Positions 20,179-28,204 of a stretch of DNA of 64,000 bases are shown one piece after another (the first letter of the stretch is position 1; each line of letters begins with the position of its first letter). The notes below the pieces were generated by a model. The model worked only from the letters and a program-made list of their open reading frames with translations, was not told where the DNA came from and searched no databases. Source of the stretch: Salinilacustrithrix sp034522155 (GTDB lineage Bacteria; Actinomycetota; Acidimicrobiia; Acidimicrobiales; Salinilacustritrichaceae); contig JAXHLP010000002.1 of the NCBI GenBank assembly GCA_034522155.1, forward strand, positions 124,001 through 188,000, read 5' to 3'. The translations under genes were made by a program, and so were the position numbers.

Positions 20179-20900
20179 CCGCGACGGCAGGGCTGTCGTC
20201 CGAGCCGCCGTCCGGGGCCACGGCCCACGTCCTCGTCGACGACGTCGACGATCCGATCCTCGACGAGGGGACCTGGCACCACCTGCGTCGTGTGCGGCGC
20301 CTCGACCCCGGAACCCGCTGCACCATGACCGATGGAGCCGGATCGTGGCGGTGGTGTCGCCTCGGCGACGGGGTCCTCGAACCGGATGGCGACACGGTGG
20401 TCCTTTCGCCACCGACGCCACCGTTGACGGTCGCGTTCGCGTTGACCAAGTCCGCCAAGCCCGAACTGACGGTACAGAAGCTCACGGAGCTGGGCATCGA
20501 CCACATCGTGCCGTTCCGGGCGTCACGGAGTGTGGTGCGCTGGGACGAGACCAAGGCCGCGTTCCACCACCGTCGGTGGACCCAGATCGCGCGATCGGCC
20601 GTCGAGCAGTCCCGAAGGTGCTGGCTGCCCGACATCGAGCCGGTCACCGACGTCGACGACCTGGCCCGCCGGGGCGCAGTCCGTCTCGACCGCGACGGTC
20701 GGGCGCCGTCCCGGGCCGATACGCTGGTCGCGGTCGGTCCCGAGGGGGGCTGGAACCCCGAGGAGACGGCGCGGCTACCGGTCGCCGTCGGGGTTGGGAC
20801 AACGGTTCTGCGGGCGGAGACCGCGGCGCTTACCGCAGGTGGACTGTTGGCCGCGCTCCGTAGTGGAATCGTGGCGCCAGCGACCGAATCCTCCACGTAG
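20175..20900 (+). CDS. rsmE: 16S rRNA (uracil-1498-N3) methyltransferase
   Basis: The 241-residue SPOUT enzyme has a PUA-like N-terminus (HVLVDDVDDPILDEGTWHHL), the KPELTVQKLTELGIDHIVPF segment, ARSAVEQSRR and the knot motifs VGPEGGW and LRAETAAL. It methylates U1498 of 16S rRNA. GTG overlaps the dnaJ stop (GTGA), and the dnaJ-rsmE order is widely conserved. Confidence 0.93.
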   Translation: MTATAGLSSEPPSGATAHVLVDDVDDPILDEGTWHHLRRVRRLDPGTRCTMTDGAGSWRWCRLGDGVLEPDGDTVVLSPPTPPLTVAFALTKSAKPELTVQKLTELGIDHIVPFRASRSVVRWDETKAAFHHRRWTQIARSAVEQSRRCWLPDIEPVTDVDDLARRGAVRLDRDGRAPSRADTLVAVGPEGGWNPEETARLPVAVGVGTTVLRAETAALTAGGLLAALRSGIVAPATESST

Positions 20901-20943
20901 CGTGGAAAACCACCCAGGAGTGGCGAGCTGACCGGCGGTCGGC

Positions 20944-20957
20944 GGCCCTCGAGGGCC
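20944..20957. repeat. 14-base perfect palindrome upstream of the BldD-type gene
   Basis: GGCCCTCGAGGGCC lies directly in front of a TACCGT hexamer (20959-20964) and 69 bases before the regulator start. It may be an operator or an RNA hairpin ending the rsmE transcript; it does not resemble the known BldD box. Confidence 0.5.
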
Positions 20958-21025
20958 CTACCGTGATTGACGACCAGTGGCCAGGCAGTGGATGCGACTG
21001 GGGAGTCGGTACGGGGAGACGAAGC

Positions 21026-21556
21026 GTGGACGAAGCAGACGCGGACGAGGCGACGGACGACTACAGCCGTCGCGTCGGCGAGCGCTTGCGCGGCATCCGC
21101 CGCCAGAAGCGGTGCAGTCTGCACGACGTCGAACACGGCTCCGGCCAGGAGTTCAAGGCGTCGGTGCTCGGCGCCTACGAGCGTGGGGAGCGATCGATCT
21201 CGGTGCCCCGGCTCCAGCGCCTCGCCGAGTTCTACGACGTACCTGTCGACCAGCTGCTGCCGGTCGAGGACGCGGCCGAGGTCATCGACCTGACCGATCG
21301 GGCCATCGCCCGTCACGCCGAGACCCAGCTGGTCATCGATCTTCAGGTCCTCGTGGGCCTCACGGGAGCCGAAGGGGCGATGTTGAACCGCTTCGTGCGA
21401 ACCATCCAGGTCCAGCGCCAGGACTTCAACGGTCGGATGCTCACGATCCGCCGCGACGATGCCCGTGCCATCGCGTGCATCCTCGGCGTGTCCACCGATC
21501 AGGTGGTCGACCGGCTCGACCGTCTCGGACTCACCAGCATCGGTTCCGCGGTCTAG
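21026..21556 (+). CDS. bldD: BldD-type c-di-GMP-responsive transcription regulator
   Basis: The 176-residue protein has an N-terminal Xre-type HTH (RLRGIRRQKRCSLHDVE, YERGERSISVPRLQRLAEFY) followed by the BldD effector domain. The c-di-GMP signature R-x-D-x8-R-x-x-D is present at residues 131-145 (RQD, 8 residues, RRDD). In Streptomyces, BldD dimers glued by four c-di-GMP repress development genes. GTG at 21026 has a GGGGAG site 7 bases upstream; an earlier in-frame GTG at 20963 would add 21 residues unlike the family. A GGDEF enzyme is encoded at 50280. Confidence 0.88.
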   Translation: MDEADADEATDDYSRRVGERLRGIRRQKRCSLHDVEHGSGQEFKASVLGAYERGERSISVPRLQRLAEFYDVPVDQLLPVEDAAEVIDLTDRAIARHAETQLVIDLQVLVGLTGAEGAMLNRFVRTIQVQRQDFNGRMLTIRRDDARAIACILGVSTDQVVDRLDRLGLTSIGSAV

Positions 21557-21606
21557 GCCGACTCCCCGGCTCCACGCACTCATGCACCGCACGCGAGGAT
21601 GGTGCG

Positions 21607-22665
21607 GTGTTCGGCGTCTACGTCCACGTCCCGTTCTGCGCGTCACGGTGCGACTACTGCGCGTTCGCGACCTGGACCGATCGCCACCACCTGATCGAGG
21701 ACTACCTCCGGGCGCTCGCCACCGACATCGATCGAGCCGTCGACCAGGGGATGGCGCCGGCGACGTCGATCTTCGTGGGTGGGGGCACACCCAGCCTCGT
21801 GCCCGCCGAGGGTCTGGTCGGCGTGCTCGAACGCATCCCGCGGGTCGACGACGCCGAGGTCACCGTCGAGGCCAATCCCGACGCCGTCAGCGCAGAGTCG
21901 ATCCGGACCTACGCCGACGGTGGCGTGACCCGGATGTCCTTCGGCGTCCAGTCGATGGACGACCATGTCCTCGCGTCGCTCGGCCGCACCCACGACCCCG
22001 ACAACGTGCGCCGCGCCGTGACCTGGACACAGGACGCCGGTTTCGACACGTTCAACCTCGACCTGATCATGGGAGCCGCGGGCGAGTCGGCTGCGAGTTG
22101 GGCCCGAACTCTCGACGCCGTCCTCGACCTCGGACCGCCCCACATCTCTGCGTACGGCCTCACCGTCGAGCCCGGCACGCCCCTGGCTGCTGACGATTCG
22201 CGCCACCCAGACGACGACGACCAGGCGACCAAGTACCTGCGCACCGTGGAGGTGCTCGGAGCAGCCGGCTACGACTGGTACGAGGTGTCGAATTGGGCAC
22301 GACCCGGCCACGAGTGTCGCCACAACCGTCTCTACTGGGATGCCGGCGAATACGTCGGCTTCGGGTGCGCGGCCCACAGTCACCGCGCCGGCCGGCGGTG
22401 GTGGAACCTCCGCACGCCCGAGCGCTACATCGACGCCGTGCGCGACGGTCGTTCGACCGAGGCCGCGGGCGAGACCCTCGATGGGGAGACCCGCCGCCTC
22501 GAGGCGCTCCAACTGGCGCTGCGGACACGCGACGGCGTACCGGCCCAGGCGCTCGATCTCGACGATCCGGCGCTGCGCGGGCTCGTCGAACCCGTGGACG
22601 AGCGGCTCGTCCTCACCCCGGAGGGCCGCCTGCTGGCCAACGAGGTCGCCATCCGCCTCCGGTGA
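21607..22665 (+). CDS. hemW: Heme chaperone HemW (radical SAM)
   Basis: The 352-residue radical-SAM protein has CASRCDYCAF (CxxxCxxC) near residue 14, GGGTPSLVP, VTVEANPD, RMSFGVQSM and GAAGESAASW. It lacks the N-terminal extension of HemN, which fits HemW, a heme-delivery protein often misnamed coproporphyrinogen oxidase. GTG at 21607 gives the family N-terminus (VYVHVPFC). Its place after hrcA-dnaJ is common in bacteria, though here the BldD-type gene is inserted between. Confidence 0.92.
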   Translation: MFGVYVHVPFCASRCDYCAFATWTDRHHLIEDYLRALATDIDRAVDQGMAPATSIFVGGGTPSLVPAEGLVGVLERIPRVDDAEVTVEANPDAVSAESIRTYADGGVTRMSFGVQSMDDHVLASLGRTHDPDNVRRAVTWTQDAGFDTFNLDLIMGAAGESAASWARTLDAVLDLGPPHISAYGLTVEPGTPLAADDSRHPDDDDQATKYLRTVEVLGAAGYDWYEVSNWARPGHECRHNRLYWDAGEYVGFGCAAHSHRAGRRWWNLRTPERYIDAVRDGRSTEAAGETLDGETRRLEALQLALRTRDGVPAQALDLDDPALRGLVEPVDERLVLTPEGRLLANEVAIRLR

Positions 22666-22692
22666 GCGACCGCACGACGCTGGCGGCCGACA

Positions 22693-23634
22693 TCAGCGGC
22701 TCGGTACGAGGCGCGGGACCCCCGGCGCCTCCGGTGCCGGGGGCGGAGTCGGGAGCTCGAACACCTGGCCGGCCATGATCACGTCGGGGTCGCCGGGATC
22801 GACGAGCCGGTCGCGGTTGTGCGCCACCAATGCCCGCCAGAACGGGTCGATCTCGACGTCGGTGACCGGACGGCCCCACGCGTCGGCGAGGACGTCGGCG
22901 GCGATCGACCAGAACGACTCGCCGCGGTCGACCCGCCAGGTGGTCGAGCCGGCGAGCACGTCGGGGATGGTGGGGGCGGATGCGTCGCGAGGATGGTCGG
23001 CCGCCCCGTCCGGGGCCGTGTCGTCCGGGGCCGTGTTGTCCGGGGCCGTGTCGTCCGGCGCTCCGGTGGTCGGGGCCGTGTTGGTCGGTTCGTGGGGCGG
23101 TTCGTCGGCGTCGTCGGGTGCCGATGGCGAGGGTGCCGGCCGTGGCGTCATCGACGCCGTCCCGGCGTCGTCGGCCGGCGGAACGGTCGGCTCGACGGTG
23201 TCGGCCGGCTCCTCGGTGAGCTCGGTGCGGGGTTGCATCCACGCCGTGGACTCCGGCGCGGGCTCGGGGTCGGTGCCGGCCGCGGTGGCGGTGAGCAGCC
23301 CGACGCCCAACCCGGCGTGCACCAGCCGGCGGGACCCAGGCAGGGCCACGGCGTCGGCGATGCGCCCCACGCCGCGGGAACGCGACCGGGCCGCCGCGAG
23401 CTGCAACAGGCTCGAGGCGAGCAGATACCAGACCGTCAGCTCGACGCCGATGCGGAGCAGGGCCACCGCCGAGGTCGCGGCGCCGCCGTCCTCGGCCCAG
23501 GTGACGAGCGCGCCGAGCGAACCGAGCGGCGGGGCTGCCAGGTCGCGGGTGCCCATGAGGTGCAACGTCGCCCCGGCGGCGAAGAGCAGGAGCAGCCAGG
23601 CCGCGGCGCGGGGCGTGCCCGTTGCCGATCTCAT
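22693..23634 (-). CDS. Membrane protein with C-terminal LysM-like domain
   Basis: The 313-residue protein has two or three N-terminal hydrophobic segments (AAAWLLLLFAAGATLHL, VELTVWYLLASSLLQLAA and a weaker one), a long Pro/Ala/Asp linker containing four DTAPD-type repeats (18-base DNA period near 23010-23060), and a C-terminal domain TTWRVDRGESFWSIAADVL to VIMAGQVFELP that reads as a divergent LysM peptidoglycan-binding module. Its ATG overlaps the stop of the kinase-like gene, so the two are coupled and may act together at the envelope. Confidence 0.75.
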   Translation of the reverse strand: MRSATGTPRAAAWLLLLFAAGATLHLMGTRDLAAPPLGSLGALVTWAEDGGAATSAVALLRIGVELTVWYLLASSLLQLAAARSRSRGVGRIADAVALPGSRRLVHAGLGVGLLTATAAGTDPEPAPESTAWMQPRTELTEEPADTVEPTVPPADDAGTASMTPRPAPSPSAPDDADEPPHEPTNTAPTTGAPDDTAPDNTAPDDTAPDGAADHPRDASAPTIPDVLAGSTTWRVDRGESFWSIAADVLADAWGRPVTDVEIDPFWRALVAHNRDRLVDPGDPDVIMAGQVFELPTPPPAPEAPGVPRLVPSR

Positions 23635-25619
23635 CGTGCCGGGACCTCGACCTCGGTGCCGGCGCTGTCGGTCACCACGGCGGGGGAGCAGGGTTCGGGG
23701 CCTCGCTCGATGCTCTCGGCCCCGTCGACCACCCCGATCGAGGTGACCTCGACGGGTTCGCTGAGGCTCCACTCGTCGAACGCGAAGATCTCTCCGCTCC
23801 CGGGTCGGAGGAGCACGGGCGTGACGATCCCATCGCAGTCGGTGTCGGCGAAGCTGACGAGATCGCCGTCCTGGCCGAGCTCGATCTCCACGTCCCCGAC
23901 GGTGGCGACCCGGCCGTCGAGGGTGATCTCGTCGGGGCAGCCGTCGTCGTTCGCGTCGGGACCGGGCAGCTCGACCGGTTGGCAATCCGGTGGCAGCGAC
24001 GGCGGGGTCGGCAGGGGCGCGGCGTCGCCAGCCGTCGTGGTGGTCGTCTGCTCGGCGTCGTCGTCGGCCGCCGATGCGGTGCCGGCGCCGAAGGGGTCCA
24101 CGGCTCGGGCGATGAGGGAGCCGGCGACCACGCCGACCACGAGGAGCACGGCTGCCACGAGCGCGACGACGCGTCGATTGGAGGGGGGCGGAGGATCGGG
24201 ATCCTCCGTGCCGGTGCCGGTGCCGGTGCCGGGCCGGATCTCGATCGACAGCGGGTCGCGGGGCCCGTGGCTCGAGGACGACCCCCGAGTCGTCGGACGG
24301 GGTGCCGACCGCTGGGTCTCGTCGTCGGCAACCTCGACCGTCGGTCCGCCGGCTCGCTCGCCTGGTTGCTCGGCGGTCTGCTCGGCAGTGTGCCCGGTGA
24401 CGGGTTCGGTGGTCTCGTCGACGGCGGCCGATCGCCATTCGGTCCCCGCCGCTTCCAGGGCGGCACGCAGCGCCGCCACGATCGGGTCGGGCCCACCAGC
24501 TGGCTGCGTCGCGCGTTCGCCGTGGTCGGCTTCGCCACCGAAGTCGAACCACGCAAGGGCGCGGTCACCGCGCTCGCCTGCGATCTGGCCGTGGTCCTGG
24601 TCGTGCTCCCGATCTTCGTCGTCCTCGGGGCCGCTGGCCTCGCCGGAACCGTCGTCAGCCCGATCGGGCTCGAGATCGCCCCAATCGATCGCGTCGTCGG
24701 ACGTCGCATCATCGACCGCGGCGGAGTGCTCCTCGTCCCACCCATCCTCGGCTGGGGTCGCCCCGGGGACGGGATCCCGCTCGGGGTCGGGCTCGACGTC
24801 GGGGTCGGGCCCGGCGAGATCGGCCAGACGGGCGTACGGGTCGACACGCGCGGTGGGGTCGACGGCAGCGGTGTCGAAGTCCTCGTCGATGGCGAGCATC
24901 GACAGGTCGAGGTCACTCCACCCGACGTCGGCAGTGGGATCGATGTCGCGGGTGTCGTCGGCGTCGTCGTCGCCGGTGCCGGTCCTGCTGCCCGGAGGTG
25001 TCGGCAACGACAGGCCGGGGAGCGCATCGCCGATCGCCGTGGCGAACTGCCGGGCTGTCAGCCGTTGTCCCGCGGACTCCCGCTGGGCCCCGGCCGCGGC
25101 GGTGCGGAACGCCGCCAGGGAGCGTTTGCGTCGTGGTGCAGCCCGCACCCCGCGGTGGGCGGGGCTCCACAGCGCCTCGGCACTGTCGTCGAGCAGACGG
25201 TCGAGGAGCCTGCCCAGGGCGGCGACGTCGTCGGCCTGTTCGTCCTCGTCGCCCGGACCCGCCTCACCGAAGCCGCACAGGTGGGGGCGGCCCCGTTCGT
25301 TCACCACGACGTGGTCGGCGTCGATGCGCCGGTGCACGAGACCCTGCTGGTGCATCGAGTCGACGATGTCGGCGACGGCCCGGATGATGGCGGCGCCGTG
25401 ATCGGGTGCGATGGCGCCGAGTCGGGCGAGGGGTGTGCCGCGGTGGCGCAGGCGCAGGGTCGACTCGGTGGTGCCGATCACCTCGACGATGCCGGGATGG
25501 GTGGCGCGCCGCAGCACCTCGGCCTCGTGGGCCAGGCGGGCGCGACCGGCGTCGTCGTCGGCCACCTTCACGACCTCGAGGCCGGTGGCTCCCCGCTCGG
25601 TGCGGACCGCGATCACCAT
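23631..25619 (-). CDS. Single-pass membrane pseudokinase
   Basis: The 662-residue protein begins with a Ser/Thr kinase-like domain (VVKV Lys18, HEAEVLRRATHPGIV, LVHRRIDADHVVVN, CGFGEA), but the catalytic HRD is HRR (96-98), the metal-binding DFG is GFG (116-118) and no glycine-rich loop is visible, so catalysis is unlikely. A long acidic disordered linker leads to a membrane helix near 482-502 and an outside tail with DANDDGCPDE and DTDCDGIVTP, calcium-loop-like repeats. A TACGGT -10 lies 7 bases before this ATG; GTGs at 25628 and 25625 are alternatives. Confidence 0.75.
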   Translation of the reverse strand: MVIAVRTERGATGLEVVKVADDDAGRARLAHEAEVLRRATHPGIVEVIGTTESTLRLRHRGTPLARLGAIAPDHGAAIIRAVADIVDSMHQQGLVHRRIDADHVVVNERGRPHLCGFGEAGPGDEDEQADDVAALGRLLDRLLDDSAEALWSPAHRGVRAAPRRKRSLAAFRTAAAGAQRESAGQRLTARQFATAIGDALPGLSLPTPPGSRTGTGDDDADDTRDIDPTADVGWSDLDLSMLAIDEDFDTAAVDPTARVDPYARLADLAGPDPDVEPDPERDPVPGATPAEDGWDEEHSAAVDDATSDDAIDWGDLEPDRADDGSGEASGPEDDEDREHDQDHGQIAGERGDRALAWFDFGGEADHGERATQPAGGPDPIVAALRAALEAAGTEWRSAAVDETTEPVTGHTAEQTAEQPGERAGGPTVEVADDETQRSAPRPTTRGSSSSHGPRDPLSIEIRPGTGTGTGTEDPDPPPPSNRRVVALVAAVLLVVGVVAGSLIARAVDPFGAGTASAADDDAEQTTTTTAGDAAPLPTPPSLPPDCQPVELPGPDANDDGCPDEITLDGRVATVGDVEIELGQDGDLVSFADTDCDGIVTPVLLRPGSGEIFAFDEWSLSEPVEVTSIGVVDGAESIERGPEPCSPAVVTDSAGTEVEVPAR

Positions 25620-25626
25620 CGCCACC

Positions 25627-25632
25627 ACCGTA
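25627..25632 (-). promoter_or_regulatory. -10 element for the pseudokinase gene
   Basis: TACGGT on the minus strand, 7 bases before the ATG at 25619, after an unusually AT-rich 30-base stretch. It suggests a separate start from the Tad operon upstream. Confidence 0.45.
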
Positions 25633-25683
25633 GCGAAGGTACATGAAATTCATCAAGAAGTAGTGTGCGTCGCTGCGAGGGTG

Positions 25684-26151
25684 TCACGGCCCGCGAGTCT
25701 CGCCGCTGGCGCGAGCCGTCATGCGGATGGGGTCGCCGGAATCGAGTCCGAACGCCTGGACGAAGAGGCGGTCGATGGTGATCTCGACGGTCACCGCCAC
25801 GGCACCGGTCTCGTCGATGTCGACGTCGACGAGTTCGAGGTCGTCGATCCCGGCGGCGTCGACGGCCTGCATCGCGATGTCGCCGACTCGCGCCTCGTCG
25901 TAGACGATCCGCCCCTCCGTCCGGGCGATGCCCGCGTCGAATCCGGCGCCCGCGGCATCGTTCGCGGCGTCGAAGGCCACGTTGTAGGCCTGACGCTGGC
26001 CGAGGTAGGCGATCGCCGAATCCACGGCGATCGCGCCGAGCAGGAGCACGATGAGCACCGCGGCCGGCATCAGCATCAGCACCGAACCCCGGGCCGAGCC
26101 TCGGACCGGACCCCGGGCTGGACGTCGTGCAGGGGGGCGCGGGCGGATCAT
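25684..26151 (-). CDS. TadG-like pilus assembly protein
   Basis: This 155-residue protein has an Arg/Pro-rich N-terminus, one membrane helix (VLMLMPAAVLIVLLLGAIAV) and an outside domain rich in Asp/Val. The RGSARGSVLMLMPAA region resembles the prepilin-like start of TadE/TadG pseudopilins. It is the last gene of the Tad operon, overlapping the previous stop by ATGA. Assignment to TadG over TadE rests on position and is tentative. Confidence 0.65.
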   Translation of the reverse strand: MIRPRPPARRPARGPVRGSARGSVLMLMPAAVLIVLLLGAIAVDSAIAYLGQRQAYNVAFDAANDAAGAGFDAGIARTEGRIVYDEARVGDIAMQAVDAAGIDDLELVDVDIDETGAVAVTVEITIDRLFVQAFGLDSGDPIRMTARASGETRGP

Positions 26152-26618
26152 CGGATGCAGTCGGCTCGGCCGCCGACGCCGGAGCGGGTCGGGTCGATCA
26201 GCTCGGAGTGGGTGGCCACCACGTCGAACGGTTCGCCGAAGCCGCCGACGAACGGGATGCGCACGGCCGGGATCTCGGTCGCGACACGGACCACGACGCG
26301 CCGGCAGCGGTCGAGGGAACCGTCCTCGGTCGACAAGGTGACGTCGAGCTCGGACGGCCGGCCATGGTCCTGCATCGTGTGGTTCGCCACCACGTTGGCC
26401 CGGGCGCGGATCGCGCCGGTGTCGGCGTCGGCCCGCGCCGATTCGACCACGTAGCGGGTGGCTTCCCGGGCTGCTGCGTCGGCCGCGAACTTCGTATCGA
26501 CCACGGCCCAGATGTTGGTGAGCAGGAGCGCGCCGGCGATGAACACGAGGAGCCCGAAGGGCAGCACCTCGATGCCGGCGACCTGGCCCCGGTCGCCGTG
26601 CCCGACCGTGCGCATCAT
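26148..26618 (-). CDS. TadE-family pseudopilin
   Basis: The 156-residue protein has a short basic leader, GQVAGIEVLPFGLLVFIAG (a prepilin-type G-x4-5-E start to the membrane helix) and an exported domain (KFAADAAAREATRYVVESA) typical of TadE-like minor pilins in Flp/Tad systems. The gene starts ATGATG and overlaps the next Tad gene upstream by one base. Confidence 0.75.
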   Translation of the reverse strand: MMRTVGHGDRGQVAGIEVLPFGLLVFIAGALLLTNIWAVVDTKFAADAAAREATRYVVESARADADTGAIRARANVVANHTMQDHGRPSELDVTLSTEDGSLDRCRRVVVRVATEIPAVRIPFVGGFGEPFDVVATHSELIDPTRSGVGGRADCIR

Positions 26619-27052
26619 CACGGTGCCTCCTGGAAGGTCTCGAGCCGGGCCCGCATCGTGCGCGAGAAGGACGTGGGCGACGACGGAATCCAGCGCGCCG
26701 GCAGCAGGGTCGGGAGGTCGGCCTCGACCGCGACCGCGACCGTGTCGAGCGTGCCGTCGGCGTCGGTGTCGACGAGGGAGAAGTCGAACTCGGCGTGGTC
26801 GCCGTAGCCGCCCAGCCGGCGGCGAGCCTCGGCTTCGTAGAAGGCGCGCCGGTCGTCCTCCACCGCAGCGGGCCCCTCGTTCGCCGCGTCCTGCGCGAGG
26901 TCGCTGGCGACGGCCGTCACCGTGGTCCGGACGTAGAGCCCGAACAGCAGCTGCACGGTGAACAGCAGGATGATCAGGAAGACCGTGAATGCGAAGGAAG
27001 TGCCGAAGACACCCGTCGCTCGGTCGTCGCGACGGACGACCGTTCTCCTCAA
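26618..27052 (-). CDS. Second TadE-like protein
   Basis: The 144-residue protein has one N-terminal membrane helix (SFAFTVFLIILLFTVQLLF) followed by ATAVASDLAQDAANEG-like helical sequence matching the TadE helix that follows the membrane anchor. A TTG at 27052 overlaps the preceding stop (TTGA) and is the only start that leaves a compact product; the frame stays open upstream. Its neighbours on both sides are also pseudopilin-like, so this locus encodes at least three such proteins. Confidence 0.68.
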   Translation of the reverse strand: MRRTVVRRDDRATGVFGTSFAFTVFLIILLFTVQLLFGLYVRTTVTAVASDLAQDAANEGPAAVEDDRRAFYEAEARRRLGGYGDHAEFDFSLVDTDADGTLDTVAVAVEADLPTLLPARWIPSSPTSFSRTMRARLETFQEAP

Positions 27053-27267
27053 CCGCCCTCCGAGGGCTGGCTCTCGGTGTCGGTGCCGATGATCTCGACC
27101 TGATCCTCGGTGTTCTCGGCGGTGTCCTTCCAGACCGCGTTGAACGTGACCCACATCGCGGCACCGATGAATGCCATCACGAGGACCGCGATGGCCGTTG
27201 AGATCACGCCTTCGCCTCGGTCGGATCGAATGATTCGGCGGGATCGTCGGGTGGGGGATGGGTGCAT
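27049..27267 (-). CDS. Small Flp-pilin-like membrane protein
   Basis: The 72-residue protein has a basic leader (TRRSRRIIRSDRGEG) then a single helix (VISTAIAVLVMAFIGAAM) and an acidic tail. Size, position between the tadC and tadE genes and the charged leader fit a Flp pilin or a related small subunit, but the Glu sits right after the Gly rather than five residues on. An AGGAGAGGA site precedes the ATG. Confidence 0.6.
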   Translation of the reverse strand: MHPSPTRRSRRIIRSDRGEGVISTAIAVLVMAFIGAAMWVTFNAVWKDTAENTEDQVEIIGTDTESQPSEGG

Positions 27268-27292
27268 GGTTCCTCTCCTCTGGGAGTTGTGG

Positions 27293-28204
27293 TCAGGAGA
27301 CGCCGAAGGCTCGCAGCGCCTCGATGAACGGGATGGCGATGAAGATGGCGCCGGGCACGAGCGCGGCGACGGTGACCGGGATCCAGACCTGCTGGCTCCG
27401 GCGCTCGATCTGCTCGATGAGCTCGCGCTGCACCTCGCGCCGGATCGAGCGGGCCTCCTCGGCGATGAGGCGACCGAGGTCACCGGCTTCGCGGTTGAGG
27501 GCGAGCACGGCGACCAGGCGTGAGAGCTCGTCGAGGTCGGCGGTGGCGGCCCATTCGCCCAGCGCATCGACCTCGCTCATGCCCTGGCGGGTCCGGACGA
27601 CGACGCGACGAAGATCCTGGCCGCTGGCACCCTGGCCCCGTCGCGCGAGGCGGGTCAGGGCGGAACCGAGCGAGAACCCCGCGGACAGCAGCATCCCGAG
27701 TTGCTCGGCCACGACGGGAAGCTCGAGGAACAGCCGGCGCTTGCGTCGTTCCGAGGTGGTGATCAGCTGCTGCTCGACCAGCAGGAACCCGAGCACCGGC
27801 CCGCCGAGGAGGAAGAGCAGTCCGATCAGCGAAGGCGGTCGCAGTGCGGCGACGGCGAGGATGCTCACCACGCCGCCGACAGCTGCCCACCCGAGCTGGC
27901 GGATCCGGAAGTCGGTCTGGTCGAGGGGCGAGTGGACGCGCTCGAGTCGGGTGGCGAGCTCCTCGTTGACACCGACGAGCCGCGAGATCCGCTCGCCCAC
28001 GGCGCGGGCGAGCGGCCCGACGACCTCGGCGAACGACTCGACCGACAGGATCCCGGGACCGGTGCTGGAGGACGCGAGGCCGCCCGGCTCGTAGGGCCGG
28101 AGCCGGTCGGTCAGTGACCGGCGTGCGAACCACCGACGCTGGCTCAGGGCGAGCGTGGCGCCCGTCCAGAAGACGAGTCCGGAGACGATGACGACCCGCA
28201 TCAT
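27293..28204 (-). CDS. tadC: Tad secretion platform protein TadC
   Basis: This 303-residue type II secretion F-domain protein has membrane helices near the N-terminus, in the middle (VSILAVAALRPPSLIGLLFL) and at the C-terminus (VWIPVTVAALVPGAIFIAIP), with the family's cytoplasmic ELPVVAEQLGMLLSAGFSLG. With TadB it forms the inner-membrane platform moved by the TadA ATPase. Its ATGATG start overlaps the tadB stop. Confidence 0.85.
   Translation of the reverse strand: MMRVVIVSGLVFWTGATLALSQRRWFARRSLTDRLRPYEPGGLASSSTGPGILSVESFAEVVGPLARAVGERISRLVGVNEELATRLERVHSPLDQTDFRIRQLGWAAVGGVVSILAVAALRPPSLIGLLFLLGGPVLGFLLVEQQLITTSERRKRRLFLELPVVAEQLGMLLSAGFSLGSALTRLARRGQGASGQDLRRVVVRTRQGMSEVDALGEWAATADLDELSRLVAVLALNREAGDLGRLIAEEARSIRREVQRELIEQIERRSQQVWIPVTVAALVPGAIFIAIPFIEALRAFGVS

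Noticed and set aside
22819..25401. An 860-codon plus-strand open frame opposite the pseudokinase and LysM genes
   Set aside because: It is Arg/Gly/Ser-rich with no motif and mirrors the third-position GC of the real minus-strand genes; the minus strand has kinase, membrane and LysM-like features.
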